Assembly (NCBI RefSeq): GCF_037126465.1
Contig: NW_026999402.1
Location: 186,001-250,000 of the forward strand
Origin: Ornithodoros turicata
Lineage: Eukaryota; Arthropoda; Arachnida; Ixodida; Argasidae
DNA: 64,000 bases
Direction of reading: 5' to 3'
Below the pieces are notes generated by a model. That model searched no databases. It saw only the letters and a program-made list of their open reading frames with translations, and was not told where the DNA came from. Shown piece by piece: positions 33,781-43,969 of this stretch. The translations under genes were made by a program, and so were the position numbers. How positions within the stretch are numbered: position 1 is the stretch's first letter; every line of letters starts with the position of its first letter.

Positions 33781-34596
33781 CCACAACACCCACCAACGAC
33801 GTGGTGTGCGTATAGGCGCCGACTGCGCGGGGGCTACGGGCCTTCTGCCCCTCGAAGCTTTTCTGAGTGCCATGCCCTCGCCGACTGGTTAGGCACCCTA
33901 ACTTGAAGCTCTCTATCACACTACTGCACAATAAAAAGGAAAGCTCACGTCGCGAAAAGCAACAGCAACCCAGTTTAACGCAACAAAAACGTTATTTTTT
34001 TAAAACAAATCTCCGCTTCATGTCGTATTGCGTCTCCAAAGGAACCGACTCTTTCCGCCTTCCTTCATGTCACTGCGTGTACTCTTGCTCGCATTCCGTC
34101 AACGACCCGAAAGAAATGGAAAATTTAGGGCGATCGATGGGATTCATGCGACAGAAATGCGTGAGTATTAGCATCCCCGCCCACGGCTTGCATGGTTCAA
34201 CATGCGTGCGCCCCCTTGCATTCCCTTACAACCGTGAGGCATTGTTTCGGTGGTGCTTTGAGGTACATCGTGGTCACCGTGTCCTGTAGGGTTAAACTTC
34301 GAGTGTCGTGGAAAGACTTTACCGCGGCGCTTTGTTATTATTTCGCGGTTAGTCTCACTCGATATATTTTGTTATTAACTCGCTAGCATACCCGTGTCAT
34401 ATATAAAGGGGCTGCACTGCGACTCGCGTTTTCACCGCGGCTCTACCGTGTCTAAAAATTTCCCTAGCTTTTTTTCGTGGCCTACAACTCACGCCGAGTC
34501 ACCCCCGGTAGTGGTGGTGGTCGTTGTTTAACTGAACACTCTGCATGCCTGATAACCGACCGCGATGGTGTGAATCATTAGGTGTCTGTCATCCAC
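33781..34596. other. Unclassified region with a TATA-like promoter
   Basis: No coding similarity. TATATAAA at 34,400-34,407, followed about 30 bp on by a GC-rich start region, has the form of a core promoter and lies upstream of the 134-bp tandem repeats. This could be the promoter of an unrecognised element, but no product can be named. Confidence 0.3.
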
Positions 34597-35266
34597 GTCC
34601 CCAAACAGAAAGTCATTTATTTTTCTTCTCTGGCAGGGGTCCACTGCCCGGGGCGTTCTTATGAATCGCCACGACACGGTGTCATTACACATGGCGCTTT
34701 CTAGCAAGACTCAGCTACACGAGGTACACAGTCCCCAAACAGAAAGTCATTTATTTTTCTTTTGTGGCAGGGGTCCACTGCCCGGGGCGTTCTTATGAAT
34801 CGCCACGACACGGTGTCATTAGACATGGCGCATTCTAGCAAGACTCAGCTACACGAGGTACACAGTCCCCAAACAGAAAGTCATTTATTTTTCTTTTGTG
34901 GCAGGGGTCCACTGCCCGGGGCGTTCTTATGAATCGCCACGACACGGTGTCATTACACATGGCGCTTTCTAGCAAGACTCAGCTACACGAGGTACACAGT
35001 CCCCAAACAGAAAGTCATTTATTTTTCTTTTGTGGCAGGGGTCCACTGCCCGGGGCGTTCTTATGAATCGCCACGACACGGTGTCATTACACATGGCGCT
35101 TTCTAGCAAGACTCAGCTACACGAGGTACACAGTCCCCAAACAGAAAGTCATTTATTTTTCTTTTGTGGCAGGGGTCCCCTGCCCGGGGCGTTCTTATGA
35201 ATCGCCACGACACGGTGTCATTACACATGGCGCTTTCTAGCAAGACTCAGCTACACGAGGTACACA
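34597..35266. repeat. 134-bp tandem repeat, five copies
   Basis: Units begin GTCCCCAAACAGAAAGTCAT at 34,597, 34,731, 34,865, 34,999 and 35,133, an exact 134-bp period. Copies differ by only a few bases (for example CTCTGG/TTGTGG and ACTGCC/CCTGCC), so the array is young. Each unit carries a GGCAGGGGTCC...GGGC inverted motif. No open frame spans it. Confidence 0.95.
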
Positions 35267-35464
35267 CGATGTAGTGTAACCGGGACATGTTTGGTTTTAC
35301 ATGTGCCAGATGTCGCACGCCGATGGAATGATATCTGATGAAGAAGCGTGCATCTTCGGGTGAAGACCCGGGCGGAGAGAGCTGTACTTCCGCCGGAAGC
35401 TTGGACCTACAGACTTCGCACCAACCGAGGATAGCGGCAACTCTTCAGGCGGTGCCGTAACGAC

Positions 35465-35870
35465 TTCTTCCAATCAAGTTACTGCCCCAACTGAACGCCT
35501 TCAAGGAAGGAAAGGATGACGCTATCAGCCCAGCTGGGAGACTCTGGGAGTTCTGTGCAGCTTCCAGCGCTGCTTCGCAGATGAACGTGCCTTTTCCGAA
35601 CACGCCAAGAGACAAGGATCCCAAACGGACTTTTGGGGCAAATGGGATCCCCTACTGGAAGAAAGCTCTCGAAAGATTTCAGGCATATGAAGCGTACAAT
35701 TTCCACAGGACTGCCTTGAATGCTTTAAGAGCTGTGAAACAGGGAGCAAATGTCGTGTTGGCCTGTGTATGAGGGAAGGACAGCGACATGAAGGGCGTCA
35801 AGAAAAGCGCTGGTAACTATCGTACACGATGGAAACTAATGTTCTGAGGCTGGAGCCCTGGAGCGGGCTA
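35465..35870 (+). pseudogene. hAT transposase N-terminal zinc-finger (TTF-like) fragment
   Basis: The frame from about 35,465 reads PYWKKALERFQAYEAYNFHR followed by TALNAL. This matches the end of the TTF-type zinc finger of animal ZMYM-like hAT transposases (FxxWKKALEKFxxHExxxxHR). It is cut at 35,876 by the copia 5' LTR. The C-terminal part of a similar transposase lies at 38,770-39,520, after the copia element, so both may be one hAT gene split by the insertion. Confidence 0.5.
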
Positions 35871-35876
35871 ACCTTT

Positions 35877-36041
35877 TGTTAGCAGAGGGCGTTATATCTG
35901 TTAGAAGAGAGCGACAACTACTGTGGGCGTGCGTGCACGTTGTCACGTGCCTCAGTTCTCAGCTGATTTTGGACTGCCCACCCGCACAGTAAGACCTGTC
36001 TTGTTCGCTGGAACTGCCTGGTCTTTGCGTTTCTTCCTACA
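35877..36041 (+). repeat. copia 5' LTR
   Basis: It starts TGTTAGCAGAGGG and ends TTCCTACA (TG...CA). It matches 38,004-38,168 with about six substitutions. The 165-bp length is short but within the range of copia elements. Confidence 0.93.
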
Positions 36042-36060
36042 GGCTATGGGCCCAGGCTGC
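36042..36060 (+). promoter_or_regulatory. Primer binding site complementary to the tRNA-iMet anticodon half
   Basis: Directly abutting the 5' LTR is GGCTATGGGCCCAGGCTGC. Its core ATGGGCCCAG is complementary to the anticodon stem-loop of initiator tRNA-Met. This is the unusual internal, half-tRNA priming known from Drosophila copia, not the 3' end used by most LTR elements. Confidence 0.75.
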
Positions 36061-36075
36061 GCTCTTCACCACTAG

Positions 36076-37980
36076 TTGCCTTCGTCTCGTTTGCTGGCTC
36101 AAGCCATGACTCGAAATGTGGTCATTGACGAGAGCCCAGTCATGAAGAAGTTCTGTTCCGAGTCGTTACTGAGCAGGCCAGCGCGTCCTCGCCCCGCGGA
36201 ATACCCAGGTGACCGCACCGAGTATTGCGCGAATTCGTCTCGGAGAGGAAGCGCTTCTCGAGAAAGTGAGGTTGAAGTGGAGTTATGCTCAAGCTCACCT
36301 GCGACGCAAGATGGAGCACACGATGTCTCTCCCACGGGGGATGAGACCGCCACAGAAGCGCCTGGACCTTGACGGTCAGCAAGGAGCAACAAAGGCGTCC
36401 CTCCAAGTCGCCTCATTTATGTTGCTCAAGCAACAGTATCTGCAGACCCGGCGAGCTGGAGGGAGGTACAGATGTTGCCTCCTGCTGAAAGGACCAAGTG
36501 GATTGACGCCGCTCATGAGGAAATCGCGTCACTCCATCAGCTGAACACATGGGTCCTTGTGGAGTTACCCCCAGGAAAACGACCTTTCGGCTGCAAATGG
36601 ATTTTCAAGACTAAGCGGGATAAGGACGGCAACGTTGAGAGGTCTAAGGCGAGGCTTTTTGCCCAAGGGCACTCGCAGAAGTATGGGGAGGATTATGACG
36701 CTACATTTGCCCCCGTTGCGAAGCTGACTACTCTGCGAGTACTGCTTACAATATCTGCGGCACAGAAACTAAAGGTACGCCACTTTGACGTAAAGACAGC
36801 CTTCCTGAACGGTGACGTTGACGAAGATATATATACGAAACAGCCAGAAGGATTTGTTTGCAAACAGCAGAAGTCTCTTTATGGGCTCAAGCAAGCTGCG
36901 GGAGCATGGAACGTAAAGGCAAATAACGTGCTCCTGCAGGAAGGGTTCAGCCGCAGTGAAGCAGACCCCTGTTTATACTCGAGAACAATAGGTGGCGGTC
37001 GCATGTATGTTCTACATGTAGATGACATGATGATCTGTCACGAAGACGACCTAGTCATTACCAACGTTTGGAGAAGCTTGAATCGGCATTTCGAGCTGAA
37101 GGACCTCGGTTACGTCAGCCGCTATCTTGGCATTGAGGTCGAAAGACCGCAAGATAATTGTTTCTTTATTCATCAGAGAAGCAAGATCGACGCTTTGGTG
37201 GGAAAGTACCATCTGGTGGACGCTAAGACAAGGCGCACTCCAATGGACGTGGAGTATCTCAAGCTAACTGGGGATGAGGACTGCTGCTTAGATAGTTGCT
37301 CTCCAGCAATGAACAATATCGGCAGGCTGTAGGAGAGCTTCTGTACTTTAGCACGACCACCCATCGGGATATATCATGGTGCAATTGCGGTTCTGTGCCG
37401 CCGTGTCAGCAAACCGCGGCAGTGAGACTGGGATGCCGTCAAGAAGTTGTTGCGGTACCTCAATCACACTCGAGACCTCAAGCTGAAGCTTACGGCAGAC
37501 CCAGGCATGCAGCTAGTGTGCTACGTAGACGCGGATTGGGCTGGAGACTTGTCGGATCGTAAATCGGCCAGTGGATACCTGATACAATTCGGAGGCAGCC
37601 CCATCTCCTGGTCAACGAGGAAGCAGCTTTCCGTTGCTCTGTCTTCTACTGAAGCAGAGTACGTCGCGGCAGCGTACGCTTCACAAGAGGTCCTTTAGCT
37701 ACAACACCTTTTGCCAAGTTTTGGTCACCGTCTGGCTGAGCCCACTCGCATGCTTGAAGACAATAAAGGCTGCATCAAGCTTGCGCTTGGAGAAGGTCTG
37801 AGCGCGAGAACGAAACACATCGACGTTCGCCACCACCACCTCAGAGACTTGGTGCAACGCGGACTCGTTGAGTTCGAATATTGTCAGACGGGCGAGATGG
37901 TTGCAGACGCGTTGACGAAGCCTCTTCCACGACAGCACTACGAGACCATCAGAGAGCGCATGGGCCTTATTAAGCCCTAG
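36076..37980 (+). pseudogene. copia pol remnant: post-integrase tail, RT, RNase H
   Basis: From 36,100 MTRNVVIDESPVMKK resembles the segment after the integrase (SRDVxFDE). An acidic, charged linker follows, then RSNKGVPPSRLIYV. RT (36,470-37,330) has WIFKTKRDKDGN, HFDVKTAFLNGDVDEDIY, KSLYGLKQAAGAWN and LHVDDMM, the catalytic VDD. RNase H (37,450-37,980) has YVDADWAGDLSDRKSASGY, then ALSSTEAEYVAAA, KHIDVRHHHLRDLV and VADALTKPLP. Lesions: frameshifts between 36,370 and 36,400 and near 37,380, a stop in the PRQ*DWDAV stretch near 37,430, and EVL*LQ (TAG for an expected Trp) at 37,696. Confidence 0.92.
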
Positions 37981-37993
37981 TTGTCGAGGGCGT

Positions 37994-38004
37994 GGGGGGG
38001 GGGG
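37994..38004 (+). promoter_or_regulatory. Polypurine tract before the 3' LTR
   Basis: A run of G (from 37,994) directly precedes GTTAGCAG, the start of the 3' LTR. The expected position and composition fit a plus-strand primer. The expected T of the LTR terminus is G here. Confidence 0.6.
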
Positions 38005-38168
38005 GTTAGCAGAGGGCGTTATAGCTGTTAGAAGAGAGCGACAACTACTGTGGGCGTGCGTGCACTTTGTCGCGTGCCTCAGTTCTCAGCTGATTTTGGA
38101 CTGCCCACCCGCACAGTAAAACCTGTCTTGTTCGCTGGCACTGCCTGGTCTTTGCGTTCCTTCCTACA
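38004..38168 (+). repeat. copia 3' LTR
   Basis: Matches the 5' LTR and ends TTCCTACA, followed by the CCTTT duplication. The leading T of TG is G. Confidence 0.92.
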
Positions 38169-38769
38169 CCTTTCACTAACTTCTCTTGAGACACTATAGT
38201 CTCTGCAGTATCTAGCTTGCCAAGGGTTGGCAATACGCGGCCGTGACGACAGATAAAGATACACTAATGCATACCGTTCGAGAAAGCAAGCGCGAATGTG
38301 CAGCAGCAAATTGAATATCAACGTCAAACTGCCGACGCAGGGACAGTGATCGCGGTCTCACGCGATAACAGCGCTGAAGCGAATGATTTTGTTCCAAGCC
38401 GTTCACAGTGGTTCCCGTTACGACCGCTGAGAGACGCGTCAGCATGACTGCACTAAGCGAGCTCACGATATCTGAGTGCAGCGTGAGTGTGATCACAATA
38501 ATCGAGGTCCTTCACGTTTCCATGCCAACGTGATTGCAAACTATCTCAGGTGCTGCCACGTAGTGTGAAAACACGTGGGACTCACGCAATCGGTGAACGT
38601 GATTGTGCATATCGTGGATTATCGCGATCATGAGTTATTTTGCCGACCTCCGCAGCCGACTGATGACAATTAATGCCCCTGACCCTCATGTTCTCGAGAC
38701 TGGAAAGCGTGAGCTCAGCTTTACAGAAACCGGGATTGTGATTTGACGAAGCAGAACAAATGGTAGAAA

Positions 38770-39520
38770 TTGTCAAAGGGAGTATTATTGAATTTAAGCA
38801 TGCGCTTCTGGAACGAAAGGCAAACGGAGGCGAAGAAGTTCGACATCGTTGAGCCATGTATTCCGGTTTCAAGGCAAGGAAAGGTGTCACAGCGATATGA
38901 TGAGGGATCGAACGCTCATGCGTTCCAGTCAGCGGAAGACGTGTATCGAGAGCGCTATTACGAGGTAGTCGACACCGTGCAATCATCGGTAGTTGATAGA
39001 TGCCCACCAGTAATGTGGCAGCATATGGTGGCATACATTGGGAGCTAAATGGCACACATTGAGAGCTTCGTCACAGGAAGAAGGAATATATTTAATTTTT
39101 ACGGCGCAGATTTTCATGCGAGACGTTCTTGAGTTACACCGGGACATGGCAATCGATATTGCTAAGCAGCTTTGCGTCGTGCCCTTGAAAACGTTTCAAG
39201 ATGTTGTAGAACTCTTCTCGGGCGATGACGGCAGCCATATGACAGACCTTTTACCAGAAACGACAGAACTCTTAAAAAATCGCACTGACCATTCCACTGA
39301 AGTCGTGCACGTCAGAAAGATCGTCTCCTGCGTCCGTCGTATCAAAACATATTTGAGATCAACAATGTCCTAAGCCCGACTGAACGATGTGGCGCTTCTG
39401 CACGACGACAAAGAGCTCACCCGCAAGTTAATCCTTGATGCCAGTATAGGCGAGTTCATAGGACGGTTCGCAGTGCGAACGAACATCTTTCCACACGACG
39501 TGGAAATTGTTCCCAGTTTG
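38770..39520 (+). pseudogene. hAT transposase C-terminal part (ZMYM-like)
   Basis: Frame 1 reads SRQGKVSQRYDEGSNAHAF followed by EDVYRERYYEVVDTV, the stretch found before the C-terminal domain of ZMYM-like hAT transposases. A second frame contains DVLELHRDMAIDIAKQL and then CVRRIKTYLRSTMS, followed by a stop (TAA) where the family has Gln, then ARLNDVALL. RRIKTYLRSTMSQxRLN is the hAT dimerisation motif. Probably the other half of the transposase at 35,465-35,870. Confidence 0.65.
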
Positions 39521-39529
39521 ATTTTGTTT

Positions 39530-40430
39530 CACTCGTGATTTCAGTGTAGAAATCGAATAAAAATTGCGAGACGCACAACAGTCCCTAGTCTTTCTGAGGA
39601 CAGTTACTGCAACCTACCTACAACAACCACATTTATTCTTTCTGGCCGATGCGATCAGACACAGATCACTGCGAGTTTTGGAATGAGTATACCCAAAACG
39701 CGTTACAGAAATGCTAGACAGTACCGTACCGTATTACCGTACCGTACCGACGGTACCGCATACGCCTGCATAACCAAGAAGAGCTCATCGGGGAAACCGT
39801 GCTCTTGTCACTCCCCTTACAGATATACACATTGTACCTTCGCATCATCCCCTATCATCCCGAAATAAATTGTTGTTTTACCTTCGCTCTTGGACCGAAG
39901 CCAACTGCGCCCCCCCCCCCTCCACAGGCAAAATATAAACTCGGCGCCTATGTATGTGTGTGCACCCCTGTAGTGACGGGGGCCCTATGAAAGAATGGAC
40001 AACACGACAATGTGTCGAGCGCCCTACCCATGGCTAAGTCAACTGTTGAAGGACCAACGTCTACCAGGAGGATACTATTACAGCGGAGAAAGTTTTCTAG
40101 CCATTGCACTAGCCATTCCTGACTCCTCCCAAAGCAGGGAATAGCCGTGGCCAGCGGAGACCAGCTAGTTCACATTTTCACTAATTTCAGTAAATTCACT
40201 AGTTTCACGAGCCTGCGGAGGCTAGCAGAGTACGTAAACTGAAGCGGCAGTTAACGTAAACTGGCCACGTAAACTGGCCTTCTCACTTCCCATATAGATG
40301 GGAAGTGGGAAGCGATCACGACTTAACACCGAACCGCCTATTCCTGGAAGCTGTTCCCATACTTTGCCGGCTTTTCCCTAAGCAGGGGACGGGAGTGGGA
40401 ATGCTTACCGGAGAGTCCATAACAGGGGAG
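39530..40430. other. Intergenic, simple-sequence stretches
   Basis: Short GTACCGTACC direct repeats occur at 39,722-39,765 and a C-run lies at 39,910. No gene. Confidence 0.4.
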
Positions 40431-40439
40431 CAGCTCCAT

Positions 40440-40636
40440 AAGCAGGACAAGAAAGAGCAGTGAGAGCAGACGACTGCGAGTCGTCACCGAACTGCGGGGA
40501 GCAACAAGTGATCCCTCGGACGGGCAATCCTCAATCGGTCTAAGGGAACTGTGCCGACATATGTCTGAAAGCGTCTGAGGAAAACCCAGGGAAAACCCCA
40601 GACAGCACAGCCGGCACCGGGATTCGAACCCGGGAA
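40440..40636 (-). repeat. tRNA-derived SINE
   Basis: On the minus strand TTCCCGGGTTCGAATCCCGG contains a canonical RNA polymerase III B box (GGTTCGAATCC). The downstream body GGTGCCGGCTGTGCTGTCTG, then GGGGTTTTCCCTGGGTTTTC and GACATATGTCGGCACAG is repeated at 59,312-59,440. The A box side is missing or diverged, so the copy is 5'-truncated. Confidence 0.75.
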
Positions 40637-41012
40637 AATAACGTAATTGCGCTGAAAACTTTAATTTGACCAGTCTAGGAATATGTTAGAGAAACCTTTC
40701 AACAAATCACATACCATTAAATCAGAGACCGCGCAACGCAAATGCTGTCCGTTTTATCTCATCCAGATATGAGCCCCTGCACTCTCGCAACTTGACTCCA
40801 CATCACAACAGGCAATACGTATCCTTTCCTGGTACAGATCCCGACAAAAGTTTACGGAACACCAGAGCGATGTAATTTCTTGATCTCAGCGACACCATAG
40901 CGGCGAACGGGAGTGGACACATTTACTGAGAGGTGCGTCGAGTACCCGGTCACCTGTTTGTAAGTCTATCTGCTCTTGTTTGCAGGAACTGTGTCGCTCA
41001 GATGACTATATA

Positions 41013-41767
41013 CAGTCGACCCGCGTTTATTCAGACTTCGTTTATCCGGATCCTGCGCTATCCGGACAAAAAAGCATGGGGACGGATTTCTCCCCATGTA
41101 TTTCGCCCTCGTTTATCCGGACTTCAGCTTCCGGACTCGGACGAGAATTCCAGGGAACCGAGGTCACTAATACCCAACAAACGGCTTCAGTTATCTCATC
41201 CTTGTCCAGGAAAGACACTTGGCCCACACCTAGTCAAGCGAGGTCGAGGACCCTGGTCGTGGCCTCCGTTTTACTGACACATAGAGGGTGTTGCTATGAC
41301 GAATTTTGTCCCTTTCCGACCTTACACGTTACACAAAAGTAATCCACTGAGCAGTCTGGTCACTTCAGACTGGGAAGGTCCGAAACGAGGACCCCTGCGC
41401 TGCAAATACAGATGACGACATCGTCAGTGTCGTCGCTTCCGATAGTGTTCAAGAAGAAACTGATGATGAAAGCGAGGATGCACCAGCTGTGACGCTAGAA
41501 AATGCGCGGCCGGCACTGAGAACAGCGCTAGTATTTTCCGAGCAACGAAACGATATTTCGCAAGTTAATGGCATTAGCAAAGGTTTGCGAGAACTGGATG
41601 CGCGTATTAGAATGAAACAGGTGACAATGGACAGTTTTCTGTCTAATGGCCAATAAAGATGTAGTTTTAGGATTACTCTGGATTTTCGTGTTTCACTTAT
41701 CCGGTTCCCCCGCTATCCGGACATTTTCACAGGAAACAAGGCCGTCCGGATAAACGCGGGTCGACTG
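41013..41767 (+). mobile_element. pogo/Tigger-like element, internally deleted
   Basis: Termini CAGTCGACCCGCGTTTATTC and CGCGGGTCGACTG are inverted and flanked by TA on both sides. The motif GTTTATCCGG recurs subterminally. The interior keeps only the C-terminal part of the transposase. It is nested in the Tc1-like MITE, so it is the younger insertion. Confidence 0.85.
41402..41656 (+). pseudogene. pogo/Tigger transposase C-terminus
   Basis: An 84-codon open frame to a TAA at 41,654. It starts in an acidic stretch (ANTDDDIVSVVASD, then EETDDESEDAPAVTLENA), continues with LVFSEQRND, and ends KQVTMDSFLSNGQ. This acidic tail followed by a terminal KQxTIxxFF-like segment is typical of Tigger/Jerky DDE transposases. 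The DDE catalytic core and helix-turn-helix are missing. Confidence 0.7.
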
Positions 41768-42097
41768 TACACCACTCCAGTGTTCCGTAAACCTTTGTCG
41801 GGACCTGTACTTCGTCACCAAGTTGTTCTCGCACACGGAATTTTATGCAGTACTCATGTATAGAGTTATTTGTTGCAAGCAACTTTTTTCCACGATGTGT
41901 TAGTGACTGGAATATCAATTGATGGTTGTATTCGAGAGTTGCAGTTAAGCAAGCTTTTTAACTCGCTCCTGCTATAGCCTCTAATTGTAAGCTGCAGTAT
42001 GTATTTATGAGAAAACAAAAATAAATGAAAAGCCGTCAGAGGGCTCTCTAAATTTGTTTCTTCTCGTTTTTGGAACCCGTAGGTTGCTGGAAACAAA

Positions 42098-42100
<3 letters not shown>

Positions 42101-42147
<47 letters not shown>

Positions 42148-42148
42148 T
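42101..42148. repeat. (TC)n(AC)n microsatellite
   Basis: About 32 bp of TC followed by about 16 bp of AC directly abut the left end of a fold-back element. Confidence 0.95.
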
Positions 42149-43055
42149 ACGGGATGTCCCTGAAAACGTGTCATTGAATTGTAATAAAAAACTACACCAC
42201 CTAGAATCATGCGATCAACGGCATTTGTTCTTACTAGTTTTTGCCATCTCCTGATGTGAATGTCGTGCAACGTAAGTTTAATTATGTAAGTTTTTGCGAA
42301 CTGAAGTCGGAAATTTGCCATGTAAAGGTCACTTTTTTACCCCACCAATGTGAAGAGTGTGTCTAATTTACTCAAATTAATGATAATTGACAGGGATATT
42401 CAGGGGCTATCCCATCAGAAAAATTAGCAGAACATGTTGTTCGGAGCTAGCGCGCGACAAGTTTTTCAGGGCAATGGGGGCTTGTCAGTCCGACGAAAGG
42501 ATGTTGGAAACCCAGCCCACACCTGCAACGCAGAAAGGGATAACACAGGTGTGGCTTATCGCGTCCGACTTTCGCTGGGATCGCACTTTCCCTCTCCCCG
42601 ATTTCAGGAACTGTCACCTTTTCTACTATCAATCTGTGGGCTGGCTTCGGAATCTCCTTTCGTCGGACTGAGAGCGATTGCGCTCAAAAAGTCGTCGCGC
42701 GTTGTGGTTCGGTGCTACGAAAAACATGATGTTCGTCTTTTTTTCCCGATGGGATAGTTCGTGCATATCACTGTCAATTATCATGAACTTGAGTGAATTC
42801 GTCAAGCGCTTCATATTGGTGGGGTAAAAAAGTTACATTTACTTGGCAAATTTCCGACTTCAGTTCGCAAATATTTACATAATTAAACTTACAAACGTAA
42901 TTCACGACGACATTCACGACACTCACAGTGAGTAAACGACATTCACATCAGGAGCAGGCAAAAACATAGTAAGAACAAATGCCGTTGACCTCATGATTCT
43001 AGGTGGCGCATTTTTTTCATTACAATTCAATGACACGTTTTCCGGGACACCCTGT
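42149..43055. mobile_element. Fold-back element 2 (ACRGGRTGTCCC ends)
   Basis: Left ACGGGATGTCCCTGAAAACG pairs with the right-hand reverse complement ACAGGGTGTCCCGGAAAACG. Pairing can be followed through the whole 0.9 kb, for example TTTGCCATGTAAAGGTCACT against 42,830-42,855 and CCGACGAAAGGATGTTGGAA against 42,650-42,670. All open frames inside are mirror artefacts. Non-autonomous. Confidence 0.85.
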
Positions 43056-43061
43056 ATATAT

Positions 43062-43955
43062 ACACGGTGTTTCAAAAAACGTGCCATTCGGACTTTATCA
43101 AAAAACGGAGCGACGGAAAAATACGGGGTAAACGGCATTTGTGTGGCAACTGAATTTGCCATCTTTCAAAAATATTTTCATTTGATTTTAATTAAAAGAA
43201 ATTGAATTTCTTTAATTGAACTCCAAAATTTCCCAAGTCAACCTAGCGTTTTTTTGTGTTTTTTTTTCACAGAATTAGAGAGCCCGTAGCGAACTTAGTC
43301 AGATCCACCAAGAAATTCGCTCGATATTGCAAATTGAACTGCATAAAAAAAGTCCTGAAATTGAGGCTTCAGAGATTCGGGTATTCAACGGCGCACAAAA
43401 TCAGTCGCAAAGACGCGCGAAAAGCCTGACATGCTGCTGCCCCCATGAAGCTTGTAGAATTTATCGCCGAATCGGCGTGCAGCACAAGACGTGCCGATAA
43501 CAAGGCGGTTGACATTGCACCATACGTTGATAACCGGCAAACAAAAATGATTCCGCCTCTTTTTTCCCCGCCCTCCTTTTTTTTCGACCTTCTATCTTTC
43601 ATAGGGGCAGAAGCATGTTTGCAACTGATTTGGTGCGCCGTTGAATACCCGAAACTTTGAAGCCTCAATTTCGGGACTTATTTTGGGCAGTTCCATTTGC
43701 AATATCGAGCGGATTTCTTGGTGGATCTGACTAAGTTCGCTACGGGCTCTCTAATTCTGTAAAAAAAAACGTGAGGTTGACTTGGGAAATTTTGGAGTTC
43801 AATTAAAGAAATTCAATTTATTTCAATTAAAATCAAATGAAAATATTTTTGCAAGATGGCAAACTCAGTTGCCACACAAATGCCGTTTACCCCGTATTTT
43901 TCCGTCACCCCGTTTTTTTATAAAGTCCGAATGACACGTTTTTTGAAACACCCTG
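43062..43955. mobile_element. Fold-back element 3 (ACAGGGTGTTTC ends), adjacent to element 2
   Basis: Left CGGTGTTTCAAAAAACGTGC pairs with right ...ACGTTTTTTGAAACACCCTGT. Pairing extends inward over about 400 bp per arm (GCTCGATATTGCAAATTGAA on both sides). It begins about six bases after fold-back 2 ends and shares its terminal ACAGGGTGTYYC, so two related elements lie side by side. A subterminal block is shared with fold-back 1. Confidence 0.85.
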
Positions 43956-43969
43956 TATTAGTTCCAGGA

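Larger units (their letters stand above)
35877..38168 (+). mobile_element. Ty1/copia retrotransposon, internally deleted, with TSD CCTTT
   Basis: LTRs of 165 bp (35,877-36,041 and 38,004-38,168) bound a 1.96-kb interior. The 5-bp direct repeat CCTTT flanks it at 35,872-35,876 and 38,169-38,173. A primer site, polypurine tract and RT/RNase H coding are present; gag, protease and the integrase core are deleted. The LTRs differ at about six or seven of 165 positions, so insertion is not very recent. Confidence 0.93.
40835..41807. mobile_element. Tc1-like MITE, copy 2, carrying a nested pogo element
   Basis: The left end CAGATCCCGACAAAAGTTTA and right end ...AAACCTTTGTCGGGACCTG are inverted repeats, and TA flanks both sides (40,833-40,834 and 41,808-41,809). 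Inner ACGGAACAC pairs with GTGTTCCGT. The pogo element at 41,013-41,767 sits inside it. No Tc1 transposase remains. Confidence 0.75.

Noticed and set aside
34597..35266. CRISPR-like array
   Set aside because: Units of 134 bp are directly adjacent without spacers, and the setting is eukaryotic.
35338..35375. Hammerhead core at CTGATGAAGAAG
   Set aside because: No GAAA follows at the required place after the stem.
40600..40640. Functional tRNA gene
   Set aside because: Only the B-box half is present; the body matches a second dispersed copy, so it is a SINE.
42387..42757. Overlapping open frames of about 100 codons
   Set aside because: Located within a self-complementary fold-back; no motif and mirrored on the other strand.
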